From an uncultured Chthonomonadales bacterium (GTDB lineage: Bacteria > Armatimonadota > Chthonomonadetes > Chthonomonadales > CAJBBX01), in assembly GCA_938005745.1 (NCBI GenBank), contig CALLMM010000002.1, forward strand, positions 1 through 64,000: 64,000 nt of DNA, in the 5' to 3' direction. Shown here one piece after another: positions 1 through 7,904 of this stretch. Within the stretch, counting starts at the first letter, position 1. Every line of letters begins with the position of its first letter. A model generated the notes under the pieces. It saw only the letters and a program-made list of their open reading frames with translations. It had not been told where the DNA came from and ran no database searches. The position numbers and the translations under genes were made by a program.

Positions 1-59
1 CGCCGGCTCCTGACGCGCCATATCCGGCGTGCATACCGACAGGCGGATCTGCGGTGCGG

Positions 60-368
60 TTAGCCGAACAGCCAGCGCCATCCGCGCAGGAAGAGACTGC
101 GCAGACGCAGGAGCAGAGGGACGTGCATCGCGGGAGAGTGAACGGAGGTATCGGTCAGCATGTCCAACGCCAGACCGCCGTGTTTGCGCGTGATCGTCTC
201 CATCGCCAGCCGGATCGCCTCCGGACGCCGGTCGAACGAGCCGTGCCATCCGCAGACGAAACACTCCCGGTTCCGGGCAAGGTTCAGCGCACCGCACAGA
301 TGACAGATTTTGAGTTCCTTCTCGTGGAAGCGACCTGCCTCTGCAGGTCCCGTCTGACGCCACAACAT
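60..368 (-). CDS. small zinc-ribbon protein
   Basis: A 102-residue protein of unknown function. Near residues 22-39 it carries two CxxC knuckles (CHLCG and CFVCG) separated by 12 residues, a treble-clef/zinc-ribbon arrangement that should bind one zinc. The rest is basic and rich in Arg and Leu, with no signal peptide; the last 20 residues (LLLRLRSLFLRGWRWLFG) could be an amphipathic helix. An AAGGA about 9 nt upstream supports the ATG at 368. It follows the M28 peptidase gene on the same strand after about 50 bp and may be the last gene of the prfB operon. The cellular role is not inferable from sequence. Confidence 0.6.
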   Translation of the reverse strand: MLWRQTGPAEAGRFHEKELKICHLCGALNLARNRECFVCGWHGSFDRRPEAIRLAMETITRKHGGLALDMLTDTSVHSPAMHVPLLLRLRSLFLRGWRWLFG

Positions 369-418
369 CTTCCTGATCCTTCAAAAACGTAAAAGACTTC
401 CGTGTCGGTGACCGACGC

Positions 419-1447
419 CTACCGCCCTCCTGTGCCATCCTTCTCCCGATAGACCGTCTCCGCCACCAGGCTGCCGATAATCGCCAGCGACTGCGGGCTG
501 CACTTGTCTACCGTATCCTCCAGCGTATGCCAGTAAGCGTAGTCGAAATCTATCAGATCAATGGTCGGCAAACCGGCTTCATTAATTGGTATATGGTCAT
601 CTATCACCTCTGTCTTTAGTTGATCTATCACATTTTTTTCAAAACCCAGCTCTCTGGCAATCCGGAACACGCGGTCGTTGACGCGCGGGGCGTACCGCTC
701 CGAGTTGACCTCTCGATAGACCTGCAGATTCTTATCACCGATCATATCCAGCAGGATTCCGTATTCGAGGCGATATTTTTTCATGTTTCGGGCGAAGTGC
801 TTCGCGCCGAGCAGCACGCCCTCCATGCGATCCCAGTCGCCGTAGTCCTCGCCGTCCAGAAAGACCATCACCACGCCGATCTGCGGCTTCTGCTGCTTGA
901 ACAGTCGGGCAAGCTCCAGCAGAACCGCCACCCCCGACGCCCCGTCGTTGGCGCCGAGAATGGGCCTGCGCCGCTTATCGGCGTCAATCTCCATATCGGC
1001 AACCGGACGGGTATCCCAGTGAGCGCACAGCAGCACCCGCCGCTTCGCCTCGGGGTTGAAGATCCCGATGATATTGGAGAGGCTGATCTCCCGGTTGGAG
1101 TAGACCCGATCCCGGTAGGTGAACTCCTGCGTCTCCACCTGATCGGCATACCGGCTCAGTTCGGCGAGGAGGAAGGCGCGGGTTTTGCGGGCGGCTTCCG
1201 AGCCGGAGGGACGCGGTCCGAACTCGCACTGGCGTTTCAGCATCTCGAAGGCTTTCGCGCCGTCGAACTCCGGGCGTCGGGCGCGGGGTTCGGCGGGAGC
1301 TGCCGGAGACTGCGCCTGCATGGGCGCCGCGTTCGCGCGCTCCTCCCGCACCGCACCGGACTGACAGCCCGCCAGCAGCAAAATAGATGCTGCCGCCAGC
1401 AACGCTGACGCCGCCAACGCTCCCCTTCTCCCGATAGACCACATCAT
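419..1447 (-). CDS. M28 family metallopeptidase lipoprotein, glutaminyl cyclase (QPCT)-like
   Basis: 342 residues. Residues 1-28 are a lipoprotein signal ending in LLLAGC (Cys28), so the enzyme should be anchored in an envelope membrane. The M28 fold carries the full zinc ligand set: H143 in AHWDTRP, D168 in GANDGASG, E200 in FLDGED, an Asp in LLDMIGD and a C-terminal His in YWHTLEDT. The DDHIPINEAG stretch before that last His resembles glutaminyl-peptide cyclotransferases more than M28 aminopeptidases. By family knowledge it either cyclises N-terminal Gln to pyroglutamate or trims peptides; sequence alone does not decide. GGAG repeats precede the ATG at 1447. The gene lies 22 bp after the 5'-nucleotidase-domain gene and is probably co-transcribed with it and prfB. 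Confidence 0.8.
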   Translation of the reverse strand: MMWSIGRRGALAASALLAAASILLLAGCQSGAVREERANAAPMQAQSPAAPAEPRARRPEFDGAKAFEMLKRQCEFGPRPSGSEAARKTRAFLLAELSRYADQVETQEFTYRDRVYSNREISLSNIIGIFNPEAKRRVLLCAHWDTRPVADMEIDADKRRRPILGANDGASGVAVLLELARLFKQQKPQIGVVMVFLDGEDYGDWDRMEGVLLGAKHFARNMKKYRLEYGILLDMIGDKNLQVYREVNSERYAPRVNDRVFRIARELGFEKNVIDQLKTEVIDDHIPINEAGLPTIDLIDFDYAYWHTLEDTVDKCSPQSLAIIGSLVAETVYREKDGTGGR

Positions 1448-1469
1448 CCGCCGCTCCTCTCCTGCCGGG

Positions 1470-2171
1470 CTACTTCCTGAAGATCAGACGCTCCTCGCTG
1501 CGACCGCCCAGAGAGCGCACCCCCGTCAGATAGTCGGAGACGACCTGCTCCAGCGTCCTCTCCGTATTCCGCACGATATCCGACTTGCTCCAGACCTTAT
1601 AGTATGCCAGCGCGCCGTTGGCAAGCGGGGAGGGCATCGCGACCTGATAGGTTCTGCTCTCCTCCAGCGGGGCGCGCCCGACCCGCACGGAGACGACCCG
1701 GCTGCCCCGCTCCTGCGCAGGGTCAATCGTGACGGTAACGCCGGAGACCTGAAGAAAGGCGGGATTACGCTGAGGATAGATGGCGACGCCGTGCTCCAGC
1801 GCCTGCTTTACCTGCGCGCCGGTCAGCTTCACCACCACCACCGTATCGTCCAGATACTCCAGCGCGCGCAGAATATCTCCGGGGGTCGCGCTGCCCCGAT
1901 TGATCGTTACCTCGGCAAACGAAGAGGCGGTCATGAAGGCGATATCCGCCTTCACAGAATCGCGCAGGGCGTCGGCGATGACGTTGGCGAGGCTGCTCTC
2001 TTCCGTGCGGACATTGCGGGTGGTGAGATCGGAGTGGATCTGAATCGTCTGCGCCCCGACGGGGAGCGCGAGCGCAGCCCCCGCCAGCATACACAGAACC
2101 AACGCCAGGGCGGGCTGCCATCGGCGGCTCGAACGTCTGACGCCCCGATCAAACGGGAACCGACGCCACAT
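1470..2171 (-). CDS. secreted stand-alone 5'-nucleotidase C-terminal domain protein
   Basis: 233 residues when started at the ATG at 2171, which overlaps the prfB stop codon as TGATG and suggests translational coupling; a GTG at 2201 is an alternative. An N-terminal signal peptide ends near LALPVGAQ. The remainder matches the C-terminal substrate-binding domain of the UshA/5'-nucleotidase family: the helix TEESSLANVIADALR, then LTGAQVKQALEHGV and YQVAMPSPLANG. The N-terminal metallophosphatase domain with its metal-binding His/Asp residues is absent, so catalysis is unlikely. It may be a periplasmic nucleotide-binding protein or work with a separate phosphatase. It sits between prfB and the M28 lipoprotein. 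Confidence 0.75.
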   Translation of the reverse strand: MWRRFPFDRGVRRSSRRWQPALALVLCMLAGAALALPVGAQTIQIHSDLTTRNVRTEESSLANVIADALRDSVKADIAFMTASSFAEVTINRGSATPGDILRALEYLDDTVVVVKLTGAQVKQALEHGVAIYPQRNPAFLQVSGVTVTIDPAQERGSRVVSVRVGRAPLEESRTYQVAMPSPLANGALAYYKVWSKSDIVRNTERTLEQVVSDYLTGVRSLGGRSEERLIFRK

Positions 2172-3293
2172 CAGTTTTCCTGGCTCTTTCTCCCCTGCCA
2201 CTGCAGGTACGCCTGCATGAAGGGATCAATCGCCCCATCCATCACCCGGATCACATCGCCCGTCTCATAGCCGGTGCGGTGATCCTTGATGAGCGTATAG
2301 GGCTGGAAGACATAGGAGCGAATCTGGTTGCCCCACTCGATGGACTGGACCTCTCCTCGAAGGTCCGCCATGCGGGCTTCCGCCTCGCTGCGCTGTCGCT
2401 CCATCAGCCGCGCCTGAAGCACTTTCAGTGCCATCGCGCGGTTCTTATGCTGTGAACGTTCGTTCTGACACGTTACGACGATCCCGGTCGGCAGATGCGT
2501 GATCCGGACGGCGGAGTCGGTCTTGTTGACATGCTGTCCGCCCGCGCCGCTGGCGCGGTAGGTGTCCACCCGGATCTCGTCCGGCTTGATATCTATCGCG
2601 TCCTCCTCCTCGACCTCCGGCAGCACATCTACCGACGCGAAAGAGGTATGACGGCGTTTATTGGCGTCAAAAGGCGAGATGCGCACCAGCCGGTGGACGC
2701 CTCGCTCAGACCGCATATATCCGTAGGCGTTCAGACCATGAATGACAAAGGTCACGCTCTTGAAACCGGCGACTTCGCCCGGCGTCTCGTCAATGATCTC
2801 GGTGGCGTAGCCGCGCTCCTGCGCCCACCGCAGGTACATCCGCAGGAGCATCTGCACCCAGTCGCACGACTCGGTTCCGCCCGCCCCTGCATTTATTTCT
2901 ACGATTGCGCTGCGCGAATCGTATTCACCGCTGAGCAGCGTTTCCAGTTCCAGACGGGCAAGCGCCTCCTCCAGCTGTCTGGCTTCGGCGGCAAGCTCCG
3001 CCTCCAGCGTCTCGCCCGCCTCTCCCTCCTCCGCCGCCATCTCCGCCAGGTCCGCCAGATCGGCGGCGCGCTGCTGCAGCGACAGGATGGGAGCCAGCGA
3101 TTCACGCGCCTGCGACAGGCGCTGCAGGGTCGCCTGTCCGGTCTCCGGGTCCTGCCAGAGGTTCGGATCGGCGGCTTTCTGTTCGAGCTTCTCTATCTCC
3201 GCGCGGCGTCCGGCGAGGTCAAAGATGGTCTCCGAGAGTCTGAATTCGGTCGCGCAGTTCGCGCGCCATGCGGCGTGTCTCCTCAACAGGCAT
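2171..3293 (-). CDS. prfB: peptide chain release factor 2 with programmed +1 frameshift
   Basis: RF2 terminates translation at UGA and UAA. The natural start is the ATG at 3293, preceded by AAGGAG seven bases upstream. Codons 1-24 read to CTT, codon 25 is an in-frame TGA (3221-3219) followed by C, and +1 slippage on CTTTGAC continues as D-L-A-G-R-R, giving about 373 residues against the usual 365. A GGAG block just upstream (GGA GAC CAT CTT TGA C) mimics the internal Shine-Dalgarno that drives E. coli prfB slippage. Downstream are the RF2 coiled domain, the GAGGTESCDWVQML region and the catalytic GGQ in SGAGGQHVNKT. Low RF2 would favour slippage, so the gene should be autoregulated. A strong sigma-70-type promoter lies at 3363-3391. 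Confidence 0.95.
3218..3234 (-). promoter_or_regulatory. prfB +1 programmed frameshift site
   Basis: Reading the minus strand, GGAGACCAT is followed by CTT TGA C. The slippery CTT at 3224-3222 is directly 5' of the in-frame TGA at 3221-3219. The upstream frame from ATG 3293 and the downstream frame ending at 2171 are both needed for a full-length RF2, which identifies this as the known autoregulatory frameshift and not a sequencing error. Confidence 0.92.
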
Positions 3294-3362
3294 GATCCGT
3301 CTCCTTCTATCCTGAAAATCCGGTAAAATTCCGGGTCGCGTCGCTTTTCTCAGCCTCGATAT

Positions 3363-3391
3363 AGTATACTGCCGACTACCGTATCCGTCAA
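3363..3391 (-). promoter_or_regulatory. sigma-70-type promoter for prfB operon
   Basis: On the minus strand a TTGACG -35 (3391-3386) and a TATACT -10 (3368-3363) each match consensus at five of six bases and are 17 bp apart. Transcription would begin near 3356, leaving a leader of about 60 nt before the prfB start at 3293. Confidence 0.7.
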
Positions 3392-3528
3392 GGAAAGCGT
3401 CCGCGGGCGGATCGCCGCTCTTCTCCGGCGCGTCAGCCTGCGGGGAACAATCCCCGGCTTCTACGGGTCAGAGAGGTGGATCTCGGAAAGCCGTTTTACT
3501 TCACAGGACAAAATACGGCAGGGTGTGT

Positions 3529-3552
3529 TATTATGGATAGTGTACATGTACA
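3529..3552 (+). promoter_or_regulatory. possible -10 and 12-bp palindrome upstream of VWA lipoprotein
   Basis: TATTAT at 3529-3534 could be a -10 element, but no convincing -35 was found. Directly downstream, TGTACATGTACA (3541-3552) is a perfect 12-bp palindrome lying where transcription would start, as a repressor operator might. The ribosome-binding site GGAAGG is about 9 nt before the ATG at 3586. The remainder of 3294-3585 shows only the divergent prfB promoter. Confidence 0.35.
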
Positions 3553-3585
3553 GCCTGATGCTTATGGCAAGGAAGGTTTGCTGGA

Positions 3586-5505
3586 ATGACAGATAAAGGC
3601 TCTCTACGTGCAGCGGCGGGCTGCCTTCTCATTCTGTTCGCCCTGCTTCTGACCGGGTGCGGGGGAGGCGGCGGAGGCGGCGGAGGCGGCGGAGGCGGCG
3701 GAGGCGGCGGAGGCGGCAATCCGCCCCCGCCGGCGGTCACGCGGGTGAAGTTCACCATCCAGTGGCCCGAGCGCAGCCGCAACCTGCAGGCGCTCACCTC
3801 CGCGCAGTCGGTGGTGGTGACGCTGAAGAACGCCGCGCAGGACGGCTCCGATTTCGTCTGGAACATCAACCGCCCCGCCAGTTCCGCCGCGACGGAACAG
3901 AACTACACGTCGCCCAACGTCGCGAAAGTCGGAACGTGGGAGCTTCAGGTGCGCCTGTACGCCGATCCCAATGGAGCCGGCGCGCTGGTCGGCGCCGCCG
4001 GAGCGAACGTTACCCTCGCCTCCGATGGAACCGGCATCGGCAGCCTGACGGTGACCGGCACGATCCAGACGGTCGAGGTTCCCGCCGGGCAGTTCGTGAA
4101 GCTGGGCGAGAAGAAGGATCTGACGTTTGCGACTCGTGACGCCTCGGGCGCGCTGGTGGCGGTTACCCCCGGCTCGGCGCAGTGGCAGGTGGTCAACGGA
4201 GCGGACAGACTGCGCGTCAGCGCCGACGGGCAGGCGGAGGGACTGGCGATCGGTCTCGCCTCCGTCCGCGCGACCGTAGACGGCAAGACCAGCGCGAACA
4301 CGGATGTCAATGTCCTGCCCGTGGAAGGGTCCGTCACCGTCCATGTGCGCGATCCCTTCCAGGCTCCCCTGAAAAACGCGAAGATCGAACTGCTCCAGAA
4401 CAACGTCGTCGTGCGCACCGTCAACCAGTCCGCGACGGGTTCCGAAACCCTCAGCAATGTTCCGGTCGGTATGACGGAGGTGCGGGTTACGAAAGGGGGC
4501 TTCAAGACCGGACAGAAGAGCGTGATGATTGACGGCTTGCAGACCCCGGTGGTGACGATGGATATGGAGTGGCTCTCCCTCCCCAGCGCCGCCCTGATCG
4601 CGACCCGCGTCGTCAGCGTGAACGGCAATACGGTGGTGTTTGAGGCGGACATCTCCGTGATAGACGGCGAGGGTAATCCGATTACGAACCTGAGCGAATC
4701 GGCTTTCACCCTCCCCAACTTCACGCAGACGTCCGGCAGCGCCACCATTAACTACACGGTGACCCAGGGAGCCGTCACGCGCGAATCCCATACCTATCAG
4801 GGAGCCTACTCGACCTTCCTGCTGATTGACCAGAGCGGCAGCGTCCTTCAGAACGATCCCAACGACACGCGGCTGCAGGCGGCGAAGGCGTTCCTGCAGG
4901 CGCTCGGACAGGGCGATGAGGCGATGGTCGGCTACTTCCCGGCGAGCAATAACAGCCGCAACATGGCGACCTTCCCCGGTCTGCGGTTCGTCACCGACGG
5001 AACGCCCTACTTCCCGCTGATAGATGGTCTGGCGGGCAACACCTTCCTGGGCACGCCGTTGTTCAATGCAACGATCCAGGCGGTGCAGGTGACGAAGGCG
5101 GAGGGGGTCAACCAGAACAAGGCGGTCGTGATCTTTACGGATGCGGAGTCGAGCGCCGACTCCAAAACCCTGGAACAGGCGGTCGCTGAGGCGAACAGCG
5201 CCGGGGTGCGCGTCTTCACGGTGGGCGTCGGCGGCAAGACGAAGACCGAAGTCCTGTCGGAACTGGCGCTGCGCACCGGGGGCAGCGTCATGTGGACGAC
5301 CGACACCAGTCAGATGATCTCCTACTACCGGAATCTGGGCAGCCTGCTTCAGGGATCGGGCGAGTTCTACCGCACTACCTGGACCGTTCAGCGCAGTCCG
5401 GGCGTCTTCCAGGTGAACAACAAGTTCAGCAGCCGGATCCGGATCGCGCTGCCGGGAGTAACGCTGGAAGCTCCCTTCACGACGATCATCCGCCAGATTC
5501 CGTAA
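3586..5505 (+). CDS. VWA-domain lipoprotein with polyglycine stalk
   Basis: 639 residues. The signal peptide ends in the lipobox LLTGC (Cys25), so the mature protein should be lipid-anchored. Cys25 is followed by exactly 19 glycines, then NPPPP: a flexible spacer. Residues about 150-240 look like a bacterial Ig-like (Big_2) domain, 245-320 like a carboxypeptidase-regulatory/PEGA beta-sandwich, and about 405-600 are a von Willebrand factor A domain with the MIDAS motif D415-x-S-G-S and a downstream Asp in VIFTDAESS. The role is probably surface adhesion or protein-protein interaction; no enzymatic domain is visible. It is monocistronic, with an intrinsic terminator at 5525-5555. The glycine tract is encoded by in-frame 9-bp repeats that could change length without breaking the frame. 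Confidence 0.8.
   Translation: MTDKGSLRAAAGCLLILFALLLTGCGGGGGGGGGGGGGGGGGGGNPPPPAVTRVKFTIQWPERSRNLQALTSAQSVVVTLKNAAQDGSDFVWNINRPASSAATEQNYTSPNVAKVGTWELQVRLYADPNGAGALVGAAGANVTLASDGTGIGSLTVTGTIQTVEVPAGQFVKLGEKKDLTFATRDASGALVAVTPGSAQWQVVNGADRLRVSADGQAEGLAIGLASVRATVDGKTSANTDVNVLPVEGSVTVHVRDPFQAPLKNAKIELLQNNVVVRTVNQSATGSETLSNVPVGMTEVRVTKGGFKTGQKSVMIDGLQTPVVTMDMEWLSLPSAALIATRVVSVNGNTVVFEADISVIDGEGNPITNLSESAFTLPNFTQTSGSATINYTVTQGAVTRESHTYQGAYSTFLLIDQSGSVLQNDPNDTRLQAAKAFLQALGQGDEAMVGYFPASNNSRNMATFPGLRFVTDGTPYFPLIDGLAGNTFLGTPLFNATIQAVQVTKAEGVNQNKAVVIFTDAESSADSKTLEQAVAEANSAGVRVFTVGVGGKTKTEVLSELALRTGGSVMWTTDTSQMISYYRNLGSLLQGSGEFYRTTWTVQRSPGVFQVNNKFSSRIRIALPGVTLEAPFTTIIRQIP
3661..3717 (+). repeat. 9-bp tandem repeat encoding polyglycine
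   Basis: After a GGG codon come six perfect copies of the 9-base unit GGAGGCGGC (3664-3717), all coding for Gly in the VWA lipoprotein just after its lipidated Cys. Because the unit is three codons, gain or loss of copies keeps the frame. Confidence 0.95.
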
Positions 5506-5524
5506 GGATGGACATAGACGCACG

Positions 5525-5555
5525 CGGCGCGTTCTGTGCAGAACGCGCCGTTTTT
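5525..5555 (+). terminator. intrinsic terminator of VWA lipoprotein gene
   Basis: An 11-bp perfect GC-rich stem (arms 5525-5535 and 5540-5550, GTGC loop) is followed by TTTTT, 20 bp after the stop codon. Confidence 0.9.
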
Positions 5556-5625
5556 CTATCCTCCTGTCTCGTGCCGGCGGCTCCCGCTCTCTCCGGCAGG
5601 CGCGCCGCACTCTTGACTCCGGCGG

Positions 5626-5655
5626 TTGACAGATGATAGAATATTCAGGTTTAAT
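5626..5655 (+). promoter_or_regulatory. sigma-70-type promoter for tig-clpPX
   Basis: A consensus -35 TTGACA (5626-5631) and TTTAAT (5650-5655, five of six) are separated by 18 bp. The predicted start near 5662 gives a leader of about 170 nt before the trigger factor ATG. I see no riboswitch or hairpin of note in that leader. Confidence 0.65.
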
Positions 5656-5833
5656 CAGGGTACTGAGCGGAATCCGGGGATACAGGCGGCAGGCACTGCA
5701 TTCGGGCGTGCGCCTCGTATCCTCTGTTTTTCAAGGCTCGTTGAGGGCAGGAAAGCCGGCGCATCCCCCGCTTCAAGCGTTCGCCGCCGCAGACGAGATA
5801 CCATCACTCCATCCTACAGCACAGGGATTTGCA

Positions 5834-7165
5834 ATGCAGCATACCAGGGAACAGATTGACCCCTGCACCATCGCTCTCGATTTTCAGATCGAATCCGCCG
5901 TCGTCAACAAGGCGTTCGACCGCGCCTACCGCGAGTTCGCGCAGTTCACCCACGTGCCGGGCTTCCGTCCCGGCAAAGCTCCCCGCTCCATGCTGCAGAA
6001 GTATGTGAACGAAGAGCGCCTGCGCGAGCGCGTCATGGAGCTTCTTGCGCTGCCCGCCTATCAGGGGGCTTTGCGCGAAGAGAACATCACGCCCTACGGC
6101 GATCCCGACGTGGAGTTCGCCGACCTGAAAGAGGGAGAGAGCTGGCAGTTCAAAGCCATCGTGACCACCCCGCCGAAGATCACGCTGGGCGACTACTCCG
6201 ACATCACCGTGGAGCGTCCCGTCTATCCGGTCGAAGAGGCGGACGTTGACCGGCAGGTCGAGGAGACCCGCCGCGAGTTCGCCCGTATGGTGAAGGTGGA
6301 GGATCGTCCCGTTCAGCAGGGCGACTGGCTGATCGCCGACACCCTGATCGCCGTCGAAGGAGAAGAGGCTCCGGAGGAACCGCGCCGCTCGCTGATTCGT
6401 ATCGGAGAGAACATCCCCGGCTTCGATGAGGCGGTGATGGGCATGCAGATTGACGAGGAGCGCGTCTTCACCCTCACCTACCCGGACGACTATCAGGTTC
6501 CGGAGCGGGCAGGCAAGCAGGCGACCTTCACCGTCAAAGTCCTCTCGATTAACGAGCGCGTCCTGCCAGAGGTGACCGACGAATGGGTACGGAGCGTGAC
6601 TCCCTTCTCCTCGGTGGAGGAGTGGCGGGAGGACATCCGCCGCTTCCTGCGCTCGCGCATGGATGAGCTGGCGACTCAGGTCGTCGAGAGCCGGGTGCTG
6701 GAGCAGCTTATCCAGCGCGCCGCCATCGAGTTTCCGGGCGTCATGGTACAGCAGGAGGCGCAGGAGCTGCTGGAAGAGCTGCTGGAGGATCTTGAAAAGC
6801 GGCGTATGGACTATGCGCAGTACCTGTCGCTCAGCGGCATGACGGAGGATCAGCACCGGGCGCAGCTGCTTCAGCGGGCGGAGATGAATGTGAAGAGCCG
6901 CCTGGTTGTGCTGGAGCTGGCGAAGAGAGAGAATGTACAGGTGACCCCCGCCGAGATAGACGCCGAGTTCGAACGCATCTTCTCCGGCACGGATCCCAAC
7001 GATGAGAGCCGCAAGCGGATTGAGAAGAGCGACCGGCGCAGAAGGCAGGTCGCCGACACGCTGATACAGCGCAAGCTGCGACAGTGCCTGCTGGACATCG
7101 CAACGATCACCGACGTCCCCGTATCGGCGCAGACTGCCGAACCGACCGGACAACCCGTAGAGTAG
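5834..7165 (+). CDS. tig: trigger factor (ribosome-associated chaperone / prolyl isomerase)
   Basis: 443 residues from the ATG at 5834, the normal family length. The frame is open further upstream, but that extension is not trigger factor-like. The N-terminal ribosome-binding domain contains the signature VPGFRPGKAP; a FKBP-type isomerase domain follows at about residues 150-235 (GDWLIADTLIAVEG, IPGFDEAVMGMQ), then the long helical arm domain. It binds nascent chains at the ribosome exit and shields hydrophobic segments. It is followed after 12 bp by clpP, then clpX and lon, the conserved proteostasis order of many bacteria. A strong promoter candidate lies at 5626-5655. Confidence 0.93.
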   Translation: MQHTREQIDPCTIALDFQIESAVVNKAFDRAYREFAQFTHVPGFRPGKAPRSMLQKYVNEERLRERVMELLALPAYQGALREENITPYGDPDVEFADLKEGESWQFKAIVTTPPKITLGDYSDITVERPVYPVEEADVDRQVEETRREFARMVKVEDRPVQQGDWLIADTLIAVEGEEAPEEPRRSLIRIGENIPGFDEAVMGMQIDEERVFTLTYPDDYQVPERAGKQATFTVKVLSINERVLPEVTDEWVRSVTPFSSVEEWREDIRRFLRSRMDELATQVVESRVLEQLIQRAAIEFPGVMVQQEAQELLEELLEDLEKRRMDYAQYLSLSGMTEDQHRAQLLQRAEMNVKSRLVVLELAKRENVQVTPAEIDAEFERIFSGTDPNDESRKRIEKSDRRRRQVADTLIQRKLRQCLLDIATITDVPVSAQTAEPTGQPVE

Positions 7166-7177
7166 GAGTATAGCAGC

Positions 7178-7801
7178 ATGGCAGACCGCCCCGTTCGGGC
7201 AGACCGCCCCGTTCAGAACGTGATTCCGATGGTCGTGGAGCAGAGCGCGCGCGGCGAACGCGCCTTCGACATCTATTCGCGCCTGCTCAAAGACCGCGTG
7301 ATCTTTATCGGCGACCCGATAGATGATCATATCGCCAATCTGGTGATCGCCGAGCTTCTCTTCCTGGAGCGCGAAGACCCCGACTCCGATATAGATGTCT
7401 ATATCAACAGCCCCGGAGGCAGCGTCTCCGCCGGACTGGCGATCTACGACACCATGCAGATCATCAAGCCCGACGTAGCGACCATCTGCGTCGGCATGGC
7501 TGCCTCCATGGGAGCCGTGCTCCTGTGCGGAGGCAGCGCGGGAAAACGCTACGCCCTGCCCAACTCCCGTGTCATGCTGCATCAGGTCGCCGGAGGCTAT
7601 GAGGGAACCGTCTCCGACGCCCGCATCCGGCTCGAAGAGATGAACCGCGCTCAGGAGACCCTGATGCAGATCATCGCCCACCACACCGGCAAGGACATCG
7701 AGAAAGTGCGCCGCGACTGTGACCGCGACTACTGGCTCTCCGCCCACGAAGCCAGAGACTACGGAATTATTGACAAGGTGATGGAGAAGGGCGACCGGTA
7801 A
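7178..7801 (+). CDS. clpP: ATP-dependent Clp protease proteolytic subunit
   Basis: 207 residues. The serine protease subunit forms a double heptamer that degrades substrates threaded by ClpX or ClpA/C. The catalytic triad is visible: Ser in [10 protein letters not shown], His in VMLHQVAGG and Asp in RRDCDRDYW. The IYINSPGG-like oxyanion loop reads [10 protein letters not shown]. The N-terminal [12 protein letters not shown] repeat is longer than usual and may be a propeptide. The gene is 12 bp after tig and about 100 bp before clpX. Confidence 0.95.
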   Translation: MADRPVRADRPVQNVIPMVVEQSARGERAFDIYSRLLKDRVIFIGDPIDDHIANLVIAELLFLEREDPDSDIDVYINSPGGSVSAGLAIYDTMQIIKPDVATICVGMAASMGAVLLCGGSAGKRYALPNSRVMLHQVAGGYEGTVSDARIRLEEMNRAQETLMQIIAHHTGKDIEKVRRDCDRDYWLSAHEARDYGIIDKVMEKGDR

Positions 7802-7810
7802 ACCGACAAT

Positions 7811-7904
7811 GAGAGATTGGGAGTTCGGAGTTTGAGACAGCCCGCCGTCTGCTGTCGGCGGGCGCGACGCCCCGTAGTCCCCTCCTCCCGCCTCCCAATC
7901 TTTT
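7811..7904 (+). repeat. nested inverted repeats between clpP and clpX
   Basis: The spacer contains a 10-bp perfect inverted repeat (AGATTGGGAG at 7814-7823, CTCCCAATCT at 7892-7901), extendable by three wobble or AU pairs at the outer end to TTTT at 7901-7904. It encloses a 7-bp perfect hairpin (7841-7847 with 7856-7862). It ends immediately before the clpX ATG at 7905, so the annotated clpX start has no Shine-Dalgarno and would be buried in the stem. It may attenuate or process the clpP-clpX message, or be a dispersed repeat element. Confidence 0.6.

Noticed and set aside
3661..3717. Short tandem repeats considered as CRISPR
   Set aside because: Nine-base perfect coding repeats without spacers.
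3604..5610. Long open frame antisense to the VWA lipoprotein
   Set aside because: GC-rich mirror frame; Arg/His/Gly-rich, no domain, while the plus strand has signal peptide, MIDAS motif and terminator.
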